Source of the DNA: JBBRSC01 sp038245795
GTDB lineage: Bacteria > Actinomycetota > Acidimicrobiia > Acidimicrobiales > Microtrichaceae
NCBI GenBank assembly: GCA_038245795.1
Contig: JBBRSC010000166.1
Span: forward strand, 1 to 7,647
Direction: 5' to 3'
Length of the DNA: 7,647 bases
Part shown: one piece after another, positions 1 to 5,502 of the stretch
Layout: every line of letters starts with the position of its first letter
How positions within the stretch are numbered: the stretch's first letter is position 1
Notes under the pieces: generated by a model
Seen by the model: only the letters and a program-made list of their open reading frames with translations
Database searches by the model: none
Told to the model about the DNA's origin: nothing
Program-made: the position numbers and the translations under genes

Positions 1-2119
1 ACGCCCAGGCACCCTCGGCGGACGACACCAACAGTGCGCGCGCCGTCTCAGTGTGACCAGCGGCGCTCGACGCCCAGGCTCGACCGATGCCGGCTTCGAA
101 CAGCAGGAATGCAGCGTCCGGCGGGCATCGATCCAGCGCCGCGACCGCTGCCTCCGCCGCTCCTGCATCTCCACGTTGGCCGGCGACGGCTGCCTTCAAC
201 GACAGCGACATTCGTCGCGCCACCGGAAAGTGCGCAGCCTCCGACAACGCCTCAGCCTCCGTCGCCCAGTGCGCCGCATCCGCCAGCTGGCCCGAGAGCA
301 TGAAACACCGGGAGGACATGAGCGCACACCACACCTCGAGCAGCGGCACCCCCGCCTCGGCTGCTTCGGCCGACGCTGTGGCCGCGACGCTATTTGCTTC
401 TGCGAAGCAACCCGCCTCGGTGAGCGCGAACGCCTCCGTGACCCGATGCAGTGTTGGTTGGCCGACGGACGCCGGGTCATCAAGCCCGAGATGTAGGAGC
501 CGACCGCGTCGGGCAACATCGATGGCATCGGTCGTGTGTCCCAGTTGCGCGAGCGCAACGCTGCGCGGGATGGCTCCCGCCACCTCGATCAGGTCCAGGT
601 CTGCTGTGATCTCATCCAGGACGGAAATTGCAGAGGCTGGTCGTCCCCCAAATGCGTCCACCGTGGCGTGGCCCGTACGGAGCGCGTCGTGGACGAGCGC
701 ATCGTTGACCGTTGAGATGACGCTATCGAGCACGGCGTGGGCACCATCGGGGTCGCCGAGCCCCCAGAATCGGATTCGATGTCCACTCATGGCAAGGGCC
801 ATCAGCTCGAAGGGATCCGTCTGCATCGTCAAGGCCTCGGTGACGGCCGCGTCGGCGTCGACGAATGAGCCCAACTCGAACAGGGCATCGCCCAGCAACG
901 CCAGCGCTCCAGCTCGTCCAGGCTCGTCTGCCGCAAAAACGCCGAGGGCCGATCGCGCGAGGCGTTCGGTCAGCGCCATGTCATCTGCTGCGCGGGCAAC
1001 CCGCGCGCCAGCGACCAGCACGGACCCATCGGCGGCGACGCCCGCGTCAAGGCGCCAGAGTGCCAGCCGCATCGCATCCTCACGCCGTCGGGCTCCCAGG
1101 TGTTCGATGCGGGATACGTGAGCCAGGACCGTCTGTCGCCGACGGAGCGTGCCCATGTGTTCGCGGAGCGCTTCGCCGTAGAGCGGGTGCGCGAGACGCA
1201 CCTCGAGCCGATGATCTGACGGCGACACCACCACGATGCCCTGGTCCTCGAGTTCGAGGACCCCCTCCAACGCCCCTTCTGCCTCGAGCATCGCCAAGCC
1301 GACCGGTTCGCACAACGCGATCAGGTCGACCACGGCCCGAGCGTTGGCGCTGACATCGTCGAGGCGTTCACGAATGGTCTCGGACAGGCGCGAACCGACG
1401 GCCAGCGTCGACACCAACTGCCAGACCCCCCGATCCTGGACCAACGATTCGCGTGCCAATGTCGAAGTGAGAACTTCCCGGAGGAACAGCAGGTTGCCCC
1501 TGGTGATCTCGAAGATTGCCGACGACGCGCTGTGGTGGACCGGTCCCCCGAGCACTGACCGCAGGAACTCGGTGGTCGCATCACGATCGAAGTCGATGAC
1601 CTCGAACTCAGAGAGCCGCTGCGATCGGATGAGGCTCTCGATGGCGTCCGACACGATCTCGCCGTCGCGAACGGTCGCAATCAGCTCGATGGTTCGGGCG
1701 CTCAACAATTGAACCAGGAGGGTCACCGAGGCGGCGTCGAGCAGATTGATGTCGTCGACCGCGATCAGCATCGAGGGTCCCGTACCGCGTACGAGATCGA
1801 TGGCATCACGGGTTGCGGCGAAGCGATCGAGCGCGGTCGACGCGACGGTCTCCCTGGTGAGGAGGTGGGCAACTGCCCCGAGGGGAACATCGACCGTGGC
1901 GATGGTGCCAAACACCCGCTCGACGAGCCGGCCCGCGGATTCCTGCTCGCGCAGGACATGATCAGCGATTCGGCTCTTTCCGGTCCCCGCTGCACCCCGA
2001 ATGATCACTCCGGCATGGGCCGGGTCCTCCAACAGGCGACCAATCGATGCGATCTCGTCGAGTCGACCGACGAAGGGCCATCGTCCCGCCGGTGAGGTTC
2101 GATTCAGCGGCCCGTCCAT
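1..2119 (-). CDS. LuxR/LAL-type AAA ATPase transcriptional regulator, C-terminus beyond left edge
   Basis: An uninterrupted minus-strand frame runs from ATG at 2119 to the window edge, giving 706 residues without a stop. Seen: FVGR at residues 16-19, the usual entry to this ATPase class; a Walker A loop GAAGTGKS at 42-49; a Walker B strand MLIAVDD at 117-123; TRGNLLFLREVL near 206-217; and HPLYGEALRE at 311-320, the end-of-NTPase signature typical of LuxR-family ATPase regulators. From about residue 330 onward the chain is alanine- and leucine-rich and helical, like the TPR-type sensor region of these proteins. Family members are usually about 850-950 residues and end in a LuxR helix-turn-helix, so that domain should lie left of position 1; this is inference. 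The likely role is ATP- and ligand-gated cytoplasmic transcription activation. No Shine-Dalgarno precedes the ATG. The target is unknown, and adjacency alone does not show that it controls the genes to the right. Confidence 0.9.
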   Translation of the reverse strand, partial: MDGPLNRTSPAGRWPFVGRLDEIASIGRLLEDPAHAGVIIRGAAGTGKSRIADHVLREQESAGRLVERVFGTIATVDVPLGAVAHLLTRETVASTALDRFAATRDAIDLVRGTGPSMLIAVDDINLLDAASVTLLVQLLSARTIELIATVRDGEIVSDAIESLIRSQRLSEFEVIDFDRDATTEFLRSVLGGPVHHSASSAIFEITRGNLLFLREVLTSTLARESLVQDRGVWQLVSTLAVGSRLSETIRERLDDVSANARAVVDLIALCEPVGLAMLEAEGALEGVLELEDQGIVVVSPSDHRLEVRLAHPLYGEALREHMGTLRRRQTVLAHVSRIEHLGARRREDAMRLALWRLDAGVAADGSVLVAGARVARAADDMALTERLARSALGVFAADEPGRAGALALLGDALFELGSFVDADAAVTEALTMQTDPFELMALAMSGHRIRFWGLGDPDGAHAVLDSVISTVNDALVHDALRTGHATVDAFGGRPASAISVLDEITADLDLIEVAGAIPRSVALAQLGHTTDAIDVARRGRLLHLGLDDPASVGQPTLHRVTEAFALTEAGCFAEANSVAATASAEAAEAGVPLLEVWCALMSSRCFMLSGQLADAAHWATEAEALSEAAHFPVARRMSLSLKAAVAGQRGDAGAAEAAVAALDRCPPDAAFLLFEAGIGRAWASSAAGHTETARALLVSSAEGAWA

Positions 2120-2125
2120 GTGGAG

Positions 2126-2153
2126 AGTGTCGCACGCGAATCTGGCCAGACAA
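2126..2153 (-). promoter_or_regulatory. Possible promoter of the LuxR-type regulator, overlapping a palindrome
   Basis: On the minus strand TTGTCT (2153-2148, four of six matches to TTGACA) is followed after 16 nt by GACACT (2131-2126, close to TANNNT), which ends 6 nt before the ATG at 2119. This spacing would give a leaderless transcript, in keeping with the missing Shine-Dalgarno. The palindrome at 2141-2150 overlaps the -35 box. The match is weak and was made by eye. Confidence 0.3.
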
Positions 2154-2174
2154 CCACGAGGGTCGCCTGGCCAG
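2141..2174. repeat. Pair of TGGCCA-centred palindromes upstream of the regulator
   Basis: TCTGGCCAGA (2141-2150) is a perfect 10-bp palindrome and CTGGCCAG (2167-2174) a perfect 8-bp one; their centres are 25 bp apart and lie about 26 and 51 bp upstream of the start at 2119. The arrangement could be a paired operator for autoregulation. Against this, TCTGGCCAGA also occurs inside the neighbouring coding sequence at 2334-2343, so chance in GC-rich DNA is possible. Confidence 0.3.
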
Positions 2175-2210
2175 TAACGCGCCCGCCGGCTCCACAGTCG
2201 TTGCTGCGGC

Positions 2211-2227
2211 TCGTGGTCCCGCCACGA
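2211..2227 (-). terminator. Hairpin after the small-protein pair, possible terminator
   Basis: TCGTGG (2211-2216) and CCACGA (2222-2227) form a perfect 6-bp stem with a 5-nt loop, starting 23 nt after the stop codon at 2250 of the upstream minus-strand gene. There is no T-tract, which is common for actinobacterial terminators but makes the call weak. Confidence 0.3.
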
Positions 2228-2249
2228 TGTGTTGCCCGAGCTGTTCCCG

Positions 2250-2648
2250 TCAGACGGGGGCAGCCCAGTCGATGAAGAGATCGTTCAGATCGTGCGGCAT
2301 CACCTTGATGCTGACCTGTTGTCCCGGTTGGGCTCTGGCCAGAAAGATGGCCGGGATGATCTCCGTCTTGGTGACGGGGATCGGTGGTCGACCGGGAAGC
2401 GTGACCAACAGCTCGACGGTGCAGCTCGGCTGGAAGTTGATCATGGCGCCGCCCTGGGCGACCGACATGATCGTGGCCGTGGCCATCGTGCCGTGAGTGA
2501 TCGCTTGACCGTTGGCGACCACAGCCATCGACTGATTGAGGTTTTCCAGCTTCGATTGCATGCTCGCCAGATCCGCTCCCACATCGTGGGTCTTGGCCAT
2601 GGCTTTGGATTGCTTGCTCAGCGTGTTGAGGTCTTTGAACATCCCCAT
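2250..2648 (-). CDS. Small conserved protein with N-terminal helix and C-terminal beta domain
   Basis: 132 residues, second gene of a two-gene unit, beginning only 3 nt after the stop of the gene at 2652-3038. It starts MGMFKDL, then has a charged, coiled-coil-like helix to about residue 45. The rest is a small beta-rich domain with the pattern G-x-A-T-A-x-(I/V)-(M/L)-S-V ... N-F-x-P ... V-E-L-L-V ... P-I-P-V ... P-G-Q-Q-V-S-I-K-V-x-P-x-D-x-x. I recognise this pattern from many uncharacterised actinobacterial proteins, where it follows a membrane or SHOCT-type segment; its biochemical role is not known to me. No signal peptide or membrane segment is seen. No Shine-Dalgarno stands before the ATG, so translation probably depends on coupling to the preceding gene. 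An in-frame second ATG two codons downstream is an alternative start. Confidence 0.8.
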   Translation of the reverse strand: MGMFKDLNTLSKQSKAMAKTHDVGADLASMQSKLENLNQSMAVVANGQAITHGTMATATIMSVAQGGAMINFQPSCTVELLVTLPGRPPIPVTKTEIIPAIFLARAQPGQQVSIKVMPHDLNDLFIDWAAPV

Positions 2649-2651
2649 AGC

Positions 2652-3038
2652 TCAGGCACGACCGGTGTAGTGGTTGTTGAACTGCTTGGCAACGGCCGGG
2701 TTGGCGGCAATCCGTGCGTTCCAGCCATCGACGGCGGTTGTCCAGCTGACTTCGTCAATGCCGCGGGTTGCAGCGATCTCGACGGCTTTCGATGTGTCGT
2801 AGTTGTAGGCGGCGAGGCCGGCTGACACCTGGGCGAACGTTGCGAGGTCGACGCCGGCGATGGGTTCCAACTGCTCAGCGGGCACTGCCACTTCCTGAGC
2901 CGCCATGTATGGCGTGGCGGGCACACCCTGGGCCTGCATCGCAGCGGCGTTGGCTGTCAGTTGATTGGCTTGATCCATCAGGCCGGGGGCTGCCCCGACC
3001 ATGGTCTTCATGTCCTTCATCTGCTTGAAAAGTCCCAC
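2652..3038 (-). CDS. Small conserved protein of unknown function, first of pair
   Basis: 128 residues from a GTG start at 3038, chosen because GAGGAG lies 6 nt upstream and because the product then begins MGLFKQMKDMK, matching the opening of its downstream partner. Residues 1-37 form a likely amphipathic helix rich in Met, Ala and Gln. A linker with VPATPYMAAQEVAVP follows. Residues about 56-125 are a compact helical module containing LEPIAGVDLATFAQVSAGL, then GIDEVSW and WNARI, with a C-terminal FNNHYTGRA. That module resembles small helical domains of unknown function found in bacterial proteins (the DUF6620 type comes to mind, unverified). No catalytic residues, cysteines or membrane segments are seen. 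The tight spacing to 2250-2648 argues that the two products are made together, perhaps as partners. Confidence 0.8.
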   Translation of the reverse strand: MGLFKQMKDMKTMVGAAPGLMDQANQLTANAAAMQAQGVPATPYMAAQEVAVPAEQLEPIAGVDLATFAQVSAGLAAYNYDTSKAVEIAATRGIDEVSWTTAVDGWNARIAANPAVAKQFNNHYTGRA

Positions 3039-3044
3039 TGTGTG

Positions 3045-3050
3045 CTCCTC
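3045..3050 (-). promoter_or_regulatory. Ribosome binding site GAGGAG that fixes a GTG start
   Basis: GAGGAG on the minus strand is separated by 6 nt (CACACA) from the GTG at 3038. It is the strongest Shine-Dalgarno sequence in the window and decides the start of the first small-protein gene. Confidence 0.75.
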
Positions 3051-3099
3051 TGGGTGTTCGGTAAGCCTCCAGTGTCATCGGAGATGGGGCGCGTCGACC

Positions 3100-3116
3100 T
3101 GAGTACCGACTACTCA
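3100..3116. repeat. Inverted repeat over the stop codon of the cysteine-rich gene
   Basis: TGAGTA (3100-3105) and TACTCA (3111-3116) are perfect complements around a 5-nt loop, and the TAG stop at 3112-3110 lies inside. It could be a weak terminator for the gene at 3110-3820 or an operator for the small-protein pair starting at 3038. The stem is AT-rich and short and has no T-tract. Confidence 0.25.
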
Positions 3117-3820
3117 TTTGAGCCAGACGAACCTGTGGGTAGCTCACTCGCTCGCTCGATCGGTTGACGGAGACCGAGCCGGACATAGACCTCGGCGGGC
3201 AACAGGTTCGGTGTCCGATAGACGTGGTGGGTACACGTCTCCCCCGGTCCCATCGGCGGCGTTTCAACGGTCGTCGGAGCGCTACCCCATTCGATGGGCT
3301 GAATCTCGTTGTTGATCGAGCAGTGCGCGCAGTACACACCGAGTTGATCACGTCCGAAGGTCCGGGGACCCGCCTCGGTGAGCTCGAAGTAGCCGTTCGG
3401 CCCATAGCGGCCCTCGTCGATGAGGCGACCGCCCGATCCACAACGAAATTCGAGGGTGATCTTCTCCTCGTCCTCGCTGACCTCCGCGGTGCCACCGTTG
3501 GCGACCATCGCTCGGGTGATCGCCCGCGCACGCACCTCCGCCGGGAGTTCGTCCCATCGGGCGGCATCACCGCGTCGAGGGCGGATGAACTCGTCGCCGG
3601 TCCTCCGGAGCGCGGCCTCGACCTGCTCCTCGCCGTAGGTATCGGCGATGAAGCTCAGGAGCGATGTGATCCAATTCACCGAGTACTCCTGCAGACTCCG
3701 CGTCCGCTCTGCAGCATCGTCCACGGCACGTTCGGCGGCGACGAGATCGCCCGCTCTCAGCGCGGCTCGGACCGCTTCCCACGGCGGGGTCGACATCTCG
3801 GTGATCTCTTCGGGCGTCAT
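3110..3820 (-). CDS. Hypothetical cysteine-rich protein, possible metal-binding site
   Basis: 236 residues from ATG at 3820. I do not recognise a named family. The N-terminal half (to about 105) is helical, with SVNWITSLLSFIADTYGEEQ near 47-66. The C-terminal half holds all four cysteines: C127 in EFRCGSGGRL, C164 and C167 in YCAHCS, and C196 in CTHHVYR, with H166, H198 and H199 next to them. A CxxC plus two distant cysteines or histidines suggests a structural or redox metal site, zinc or iron-sulfur; this is inference. The segment NNEIQPIEWGSAP between the motifs looks conserved in style. No signal or membrane segment is seen. The frame stays open to 4132, but that stretch lies antisense to the oxidoreductase gene. 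An alternative start is ATG at 3796, nine codons in. TACCGT (3833-3828), 7 nt before the ATG, would suit a leaderless transcript. It is divergent from the oxidoreductase across 30 bp. Confidence 0.75.
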   Translation of the reverse strand: MTPEEITEMSTPPWEAVRAALRAGDLVAAERAVDDAAERTRSLQEYSVNWITSLLSFIADTYGEEQVEAALRRTGDEFIRPRRGDAARWDELPAEVRARAITRAMVANGGTAEVSEDEEKITLEFRCGSGGRLIDEGRYGPNGYFELTEAGPRTFGRDQLGVYCAHCSINNEIQPIEWGSAPTTVETPPMGPGETCTHHVYRTPNLLPAEVYVRLGLRQPIERASELPTGSSGSNE

Positions 3821-3850
3821 GGTCGCGACGGTAGGTGGCAGGATCGACGC
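3821..3850. promoter_or_regulatory. 30-bp divergent control region
   Basis: This is all the DNA between the start codons of the cysteine-rich gene (minus) and the oxidoreductase (plus). It contains the palindrome GTCGCGAC (3822-3829), a minus-strand TACCGT (3833-3828) placed for a leaderless start at 3820, and a plus-strand AGGA (3840-3843) 7 nt before the GTG at 3851. The plus-strand promoter cannot fit here and must lie inside the divergent coding sequence. Confidence 0.4.
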
Positions 3851-4678
3851 GTGCGGTTCGGAATCACTACGCCGATCGTGACGCTCAATCCCAAGGGCCA
3901 TGCTGATTGGGAAACAGCGGCCGGCCCGGAACAACTGACCGCGATCGCCCGCTGCGCTGACCGATTGGGGTATCACCATCTCTCGTGCAGCGAACACATC
4001 GCCGTGCCTCAATCGGTGGCGGAGACTCGGGGCGCGACGTACTGGGATCCGCTGTCGACGCTGTCGTGGATGGCCGCTCAGACCACACGGATTCGATTGG
4101 CAACACACGTCCTGGTGCTCGGATATCACCATCCACTGGAGATTGTGAAGCGCTATGGAACCCTCGACGTGCTGTCGGGTGGTCGGGTGATTCTCGGAGT
4201 CGGGGTCGGTTCGCTCGAAGCGGAATTCGAGTTACTGGGCGCGGACTTCGAGCACCGCGGGTCGCTGGCGGATGAATCGTTACGCAAGATTCGTCGAGCG
4301 TGGGGCCGACATCTGGTGGACGATCTGGTGATCTCGCCGCACTCGCCGCGATCAGAGGTCGATGTGTGGGTCGGGGGCCGCAGCGGGCGTTCGTTGCGAC
4401 GAGCCGTCGAGTTCGGGACGGGGTGGGTTCCGTTCGCCATGACCGATGACCAGCTCCGATCGGCGCTTGCTGATCACGATCGACCCGACGGATTCGAGGT
4501 GATCCTCTGGGCCTACGGCATCGATCCGAGTGCGGCACCCGACGTCACCAGTGAGCGCATCCACGAACTCACCGACGTGGGGGCGACCATCATCAATGTG
4601 AGATTTGTCAGTCGCTCCGTGGAGCATTGGTGCGAACAGGCCGAGGCGCTCATGACGATCAGCGCAGGAGGAACCTGA
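3851..4678 (+). CDS. Luciferase-like (LLM) F420-dependent oxidoreductase, Rv2161c-like
   Basis: 275 residues of a bacterial-luciferase TIM-barrel protein, expected to use reduced or oxidised F420 (FMN is the alternative) on an unknown substrate in the cytoplasm. Seen: RFGITTP at the start; CADRLGYHHLSCSEHIAVP at 35-53; YWDPLSTLSWMAAQTTRIRL at 64-83; TLDVLSGGRVILGVGVG at 104-120, the family hallmark; E-x-E-F-E-L-L-G just after; a second block VWVGGRSGRSLRRA at 172-185 and GTGWVPF at 189-195. This matches the TIGR03619 (Rv2161c) type. The start is GTG at 3851, supported by AGGA 7 nt upstream and by the family N-terminus; the open frame reaching back to 3164 is antisense to the divergent gene. 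The stretch between IRRAWG and VDVWVGG is only about 17 residues, shorter than I expect for this family, where a substrate-covering loop sits. The stop lies 6 bp from the stop of the convergent oxidase gene. Confidence 0.9.
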   Translation: MRFGITTPIVTLNPKGHADWETAAGPEQLTAIARCADRLGYHHLSCSEHIAVPQSVAETRGATYWDPLSTLSWMAAQTTRIRLATHVLVLGYHHPLEIVKRYGTLDVLSGGRVILGVGVGSLEAEFELLGADFEHRGSLADESLRKIRRAWGRHLVDDLVISPHSPRSEVDVWVGGRSGRSLRRAVEFGTGWVPFAMTDDQLRSALADHDRPDGFEVILWAYGIDPSAAPDVTSERIHELTDVGATIINVRFVSRSVEHWCEQAEALMTISAGGT

Positions 4679-4686
4679 CGTTCCTC
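4668..4686. terminator. Bidirectional hairpin between convergent genes
   Basis: GAGGAAC (4668-4674) and GTTCCTC (4680-4686) form a perfect 7-bp stem with loop CTGAC. It is centred on the 6-bp gap between the oxidoreductase stop (4676-4678, in the loop) and the oxidase stop (4687-4685, in the stem). Such symmetry suits a shared terminator for both strands. Neither side has a T-tract. Confidence 0.5.
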
Positions 4687-5443
4687 ACCGCAGCGCTCCC
4701 GGCTCGTCCAACCAACGGTTGAGCGCCATGGATCGGCTGTTCCGCAGCGTGAACACGTGAATAATGGCGGTGCGGATCCGATGTTGCTGTAGCCCCGTCA
4801 CCGCCACCTGGCGCAACAGATAGTCGGCTGCGTCGCCATGGTCGGCTTCTGCGTAGGCGTGTACCCGGAAGTTCTCGACCTCCAGGCCGTAGTGGTCGCG
4901 CATGCCCTCGAACATCATCTTGGCGTAGCCCGTCCCCGCCGCGAATCGCTCGCCGGCCCACCCGAACGCCGCCAGTCCTTCCTCGTACGATCGACGCATG
5001 TAGTAGCAGGCGCCAAGGACCATCCCGAGGGTCTCGGGGAGCGGTACATAACTCTCGAGTTCGGAAGAGGTGATGCCGAGCATCCCCGCCCACTCGATCT
5101 TCATGTCAACGTGGTTTCGGTCGCCTGCGAATCCGGTCTCGTCGGCCAGGTTCTGGCTCCAGTGGCTGAAGTGTTCGCTGCTGTCGAGGGACAGCGCGTC
5201 GGGATCGGGGGCGTTGGCCACCAGCGACCCGAACTCGCTCGTGTACTTCACGCCGAGGAAGTAGTACTCCTTCGCGAATCGGCGGAGTACCGGCAGCGCC
5301 AAGGTCCCGTCCGCGACATGGCCCCACACCTGATTCCGGGTGACACAGACCGATGACTGGATGCCCTCGAGTTCCGTCATGAACTCCGTGACGGGCAACG
5401 CCTCATACGTCCGGCGATCACGGACGTCTCTGAATTCGCGCAT
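4685..5443 (-). CDS. Heme-oxygenase-like diiron oxidase (HDO), iron-containing redox enzyme family
   Basis: 252 residues, all-helical, of the TenA/PqqC/CADD fold. The metal-ligand set of the diiron branch is visible: E102 in NLADETG, H111 in RNHVDM, E165 in WAGERFA, and H195, E199 and H202 in VHAYAEADHGD (H-x3-E-x2-H). The last three steps (54, 30, then 4 and 3 residues) closely follow the spacing I recall for chlamydial CADD (E81, H88, E142, H174, D178, H181), though E102 to H111 is two residues longer. HYGLEVENF just before H195 is also typical. Known members cleave or oxidise small substrates with O2 (UndA on fatty acids, SznF on arginine, CADD in pABA synthesis); the substrate here is unknown. 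Start is ATG at 5443 with no Shine-Dalgarno; TACGCT ends 6 nt upstream, suggesting a leaderless message. Diiron oxidase rather than a plain TenA thiaminase is favoured because all six ligands are present. Confidence 0.85.
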   Translation of the reverse strand: MREFRDVRDRRTYEALPVTEFMTELEGIQSSVCVTRNQVWGHVADGTLALPVLRRFAKEYYFLGVKYTSEFGSLVANAPDPDALSLDSSEHFSHWSQNLADETGFAGDRNHVDMKIEWAGMLGITSSELESYVPLPETLGMVLGACYYMRRSYEEGLAAFGWAGERFAAGTGYAKMMFEGMRDHYGLEVENFRVHAYAEADHGDAADYLLRQVAVTGLQQHRIRTAIIHVFTLRNSRSMALNRWLDEPGALR

Positions 5444-5449
5444 GGCGGG

Positions 5450-5480
5450 AGCGTACTCACATCACTGACACCCGTGTCAG
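5450..5480 (-). promoter_or_regulatory. Candidate promoter and palindromic operator of the diiron oxidase
   Basis: The minus strand has CTGACA (5480-5475, five of six to TTGACA), a 19-nt spacer and TACGCT (5455-5450, TANNNT type), placing the start of transcription at or near the ATG. The -35 box is one arm of CTGACAC-(2 nt)-GTGTCAG at 5465-5480, a perfect 7-bp inverted repeat that would suit a dimeric repressor, for example TetR or GntR type. The regulator is not identified and the spacer is slightly long. Confidence 0.4.
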
Positions 5481-5500
5481 GTTCGGTGGAACCAGATCTG
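5480..5500. repeat. Hairpin plus 8-bp palindrome after the sulfotransferase gene
   Basis: GGTTC (5480-5484) and GAACC (5489-5493) enclose a 4-nt loop, directly next to the perfect palindrome CAGATCTG (5493-5500), all just after the sulfotransferase stop at 5503. Either a weak terminator or additional operator sites; no T-tract is present. Confidence 0.3.
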
Positions 5501-5502
5501 AT

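Noticed and set aside
87..1121. Long plus-strand open frame of 344 codons
   Set aside because: Its product is Ala/Ser/Arg/Pro-rich without motifs, and the opposite strand encodes a regulator with Walker motifs over the same bases.
3072..3077. GTGTCA half-site upstream of the small-protein pair, matching one arm of the palindrome at 5465-5480
   Set aside because: Only one arm is present, and a 6-bp match is expected by chance.
3164..3850. N-terminal extension of the oxidoreductase frame
   Set aside because: It lies antisense to the cysteine-rich gene, and the family N-terminus and a Shine-Dalgarno both mark GTG at 3851.
3821..4132. N-terminal extension of the cysteine-rich protein
   Set aside because: It is antisense to the conserved first third of the oxidoreductase and its product has no family-like features.
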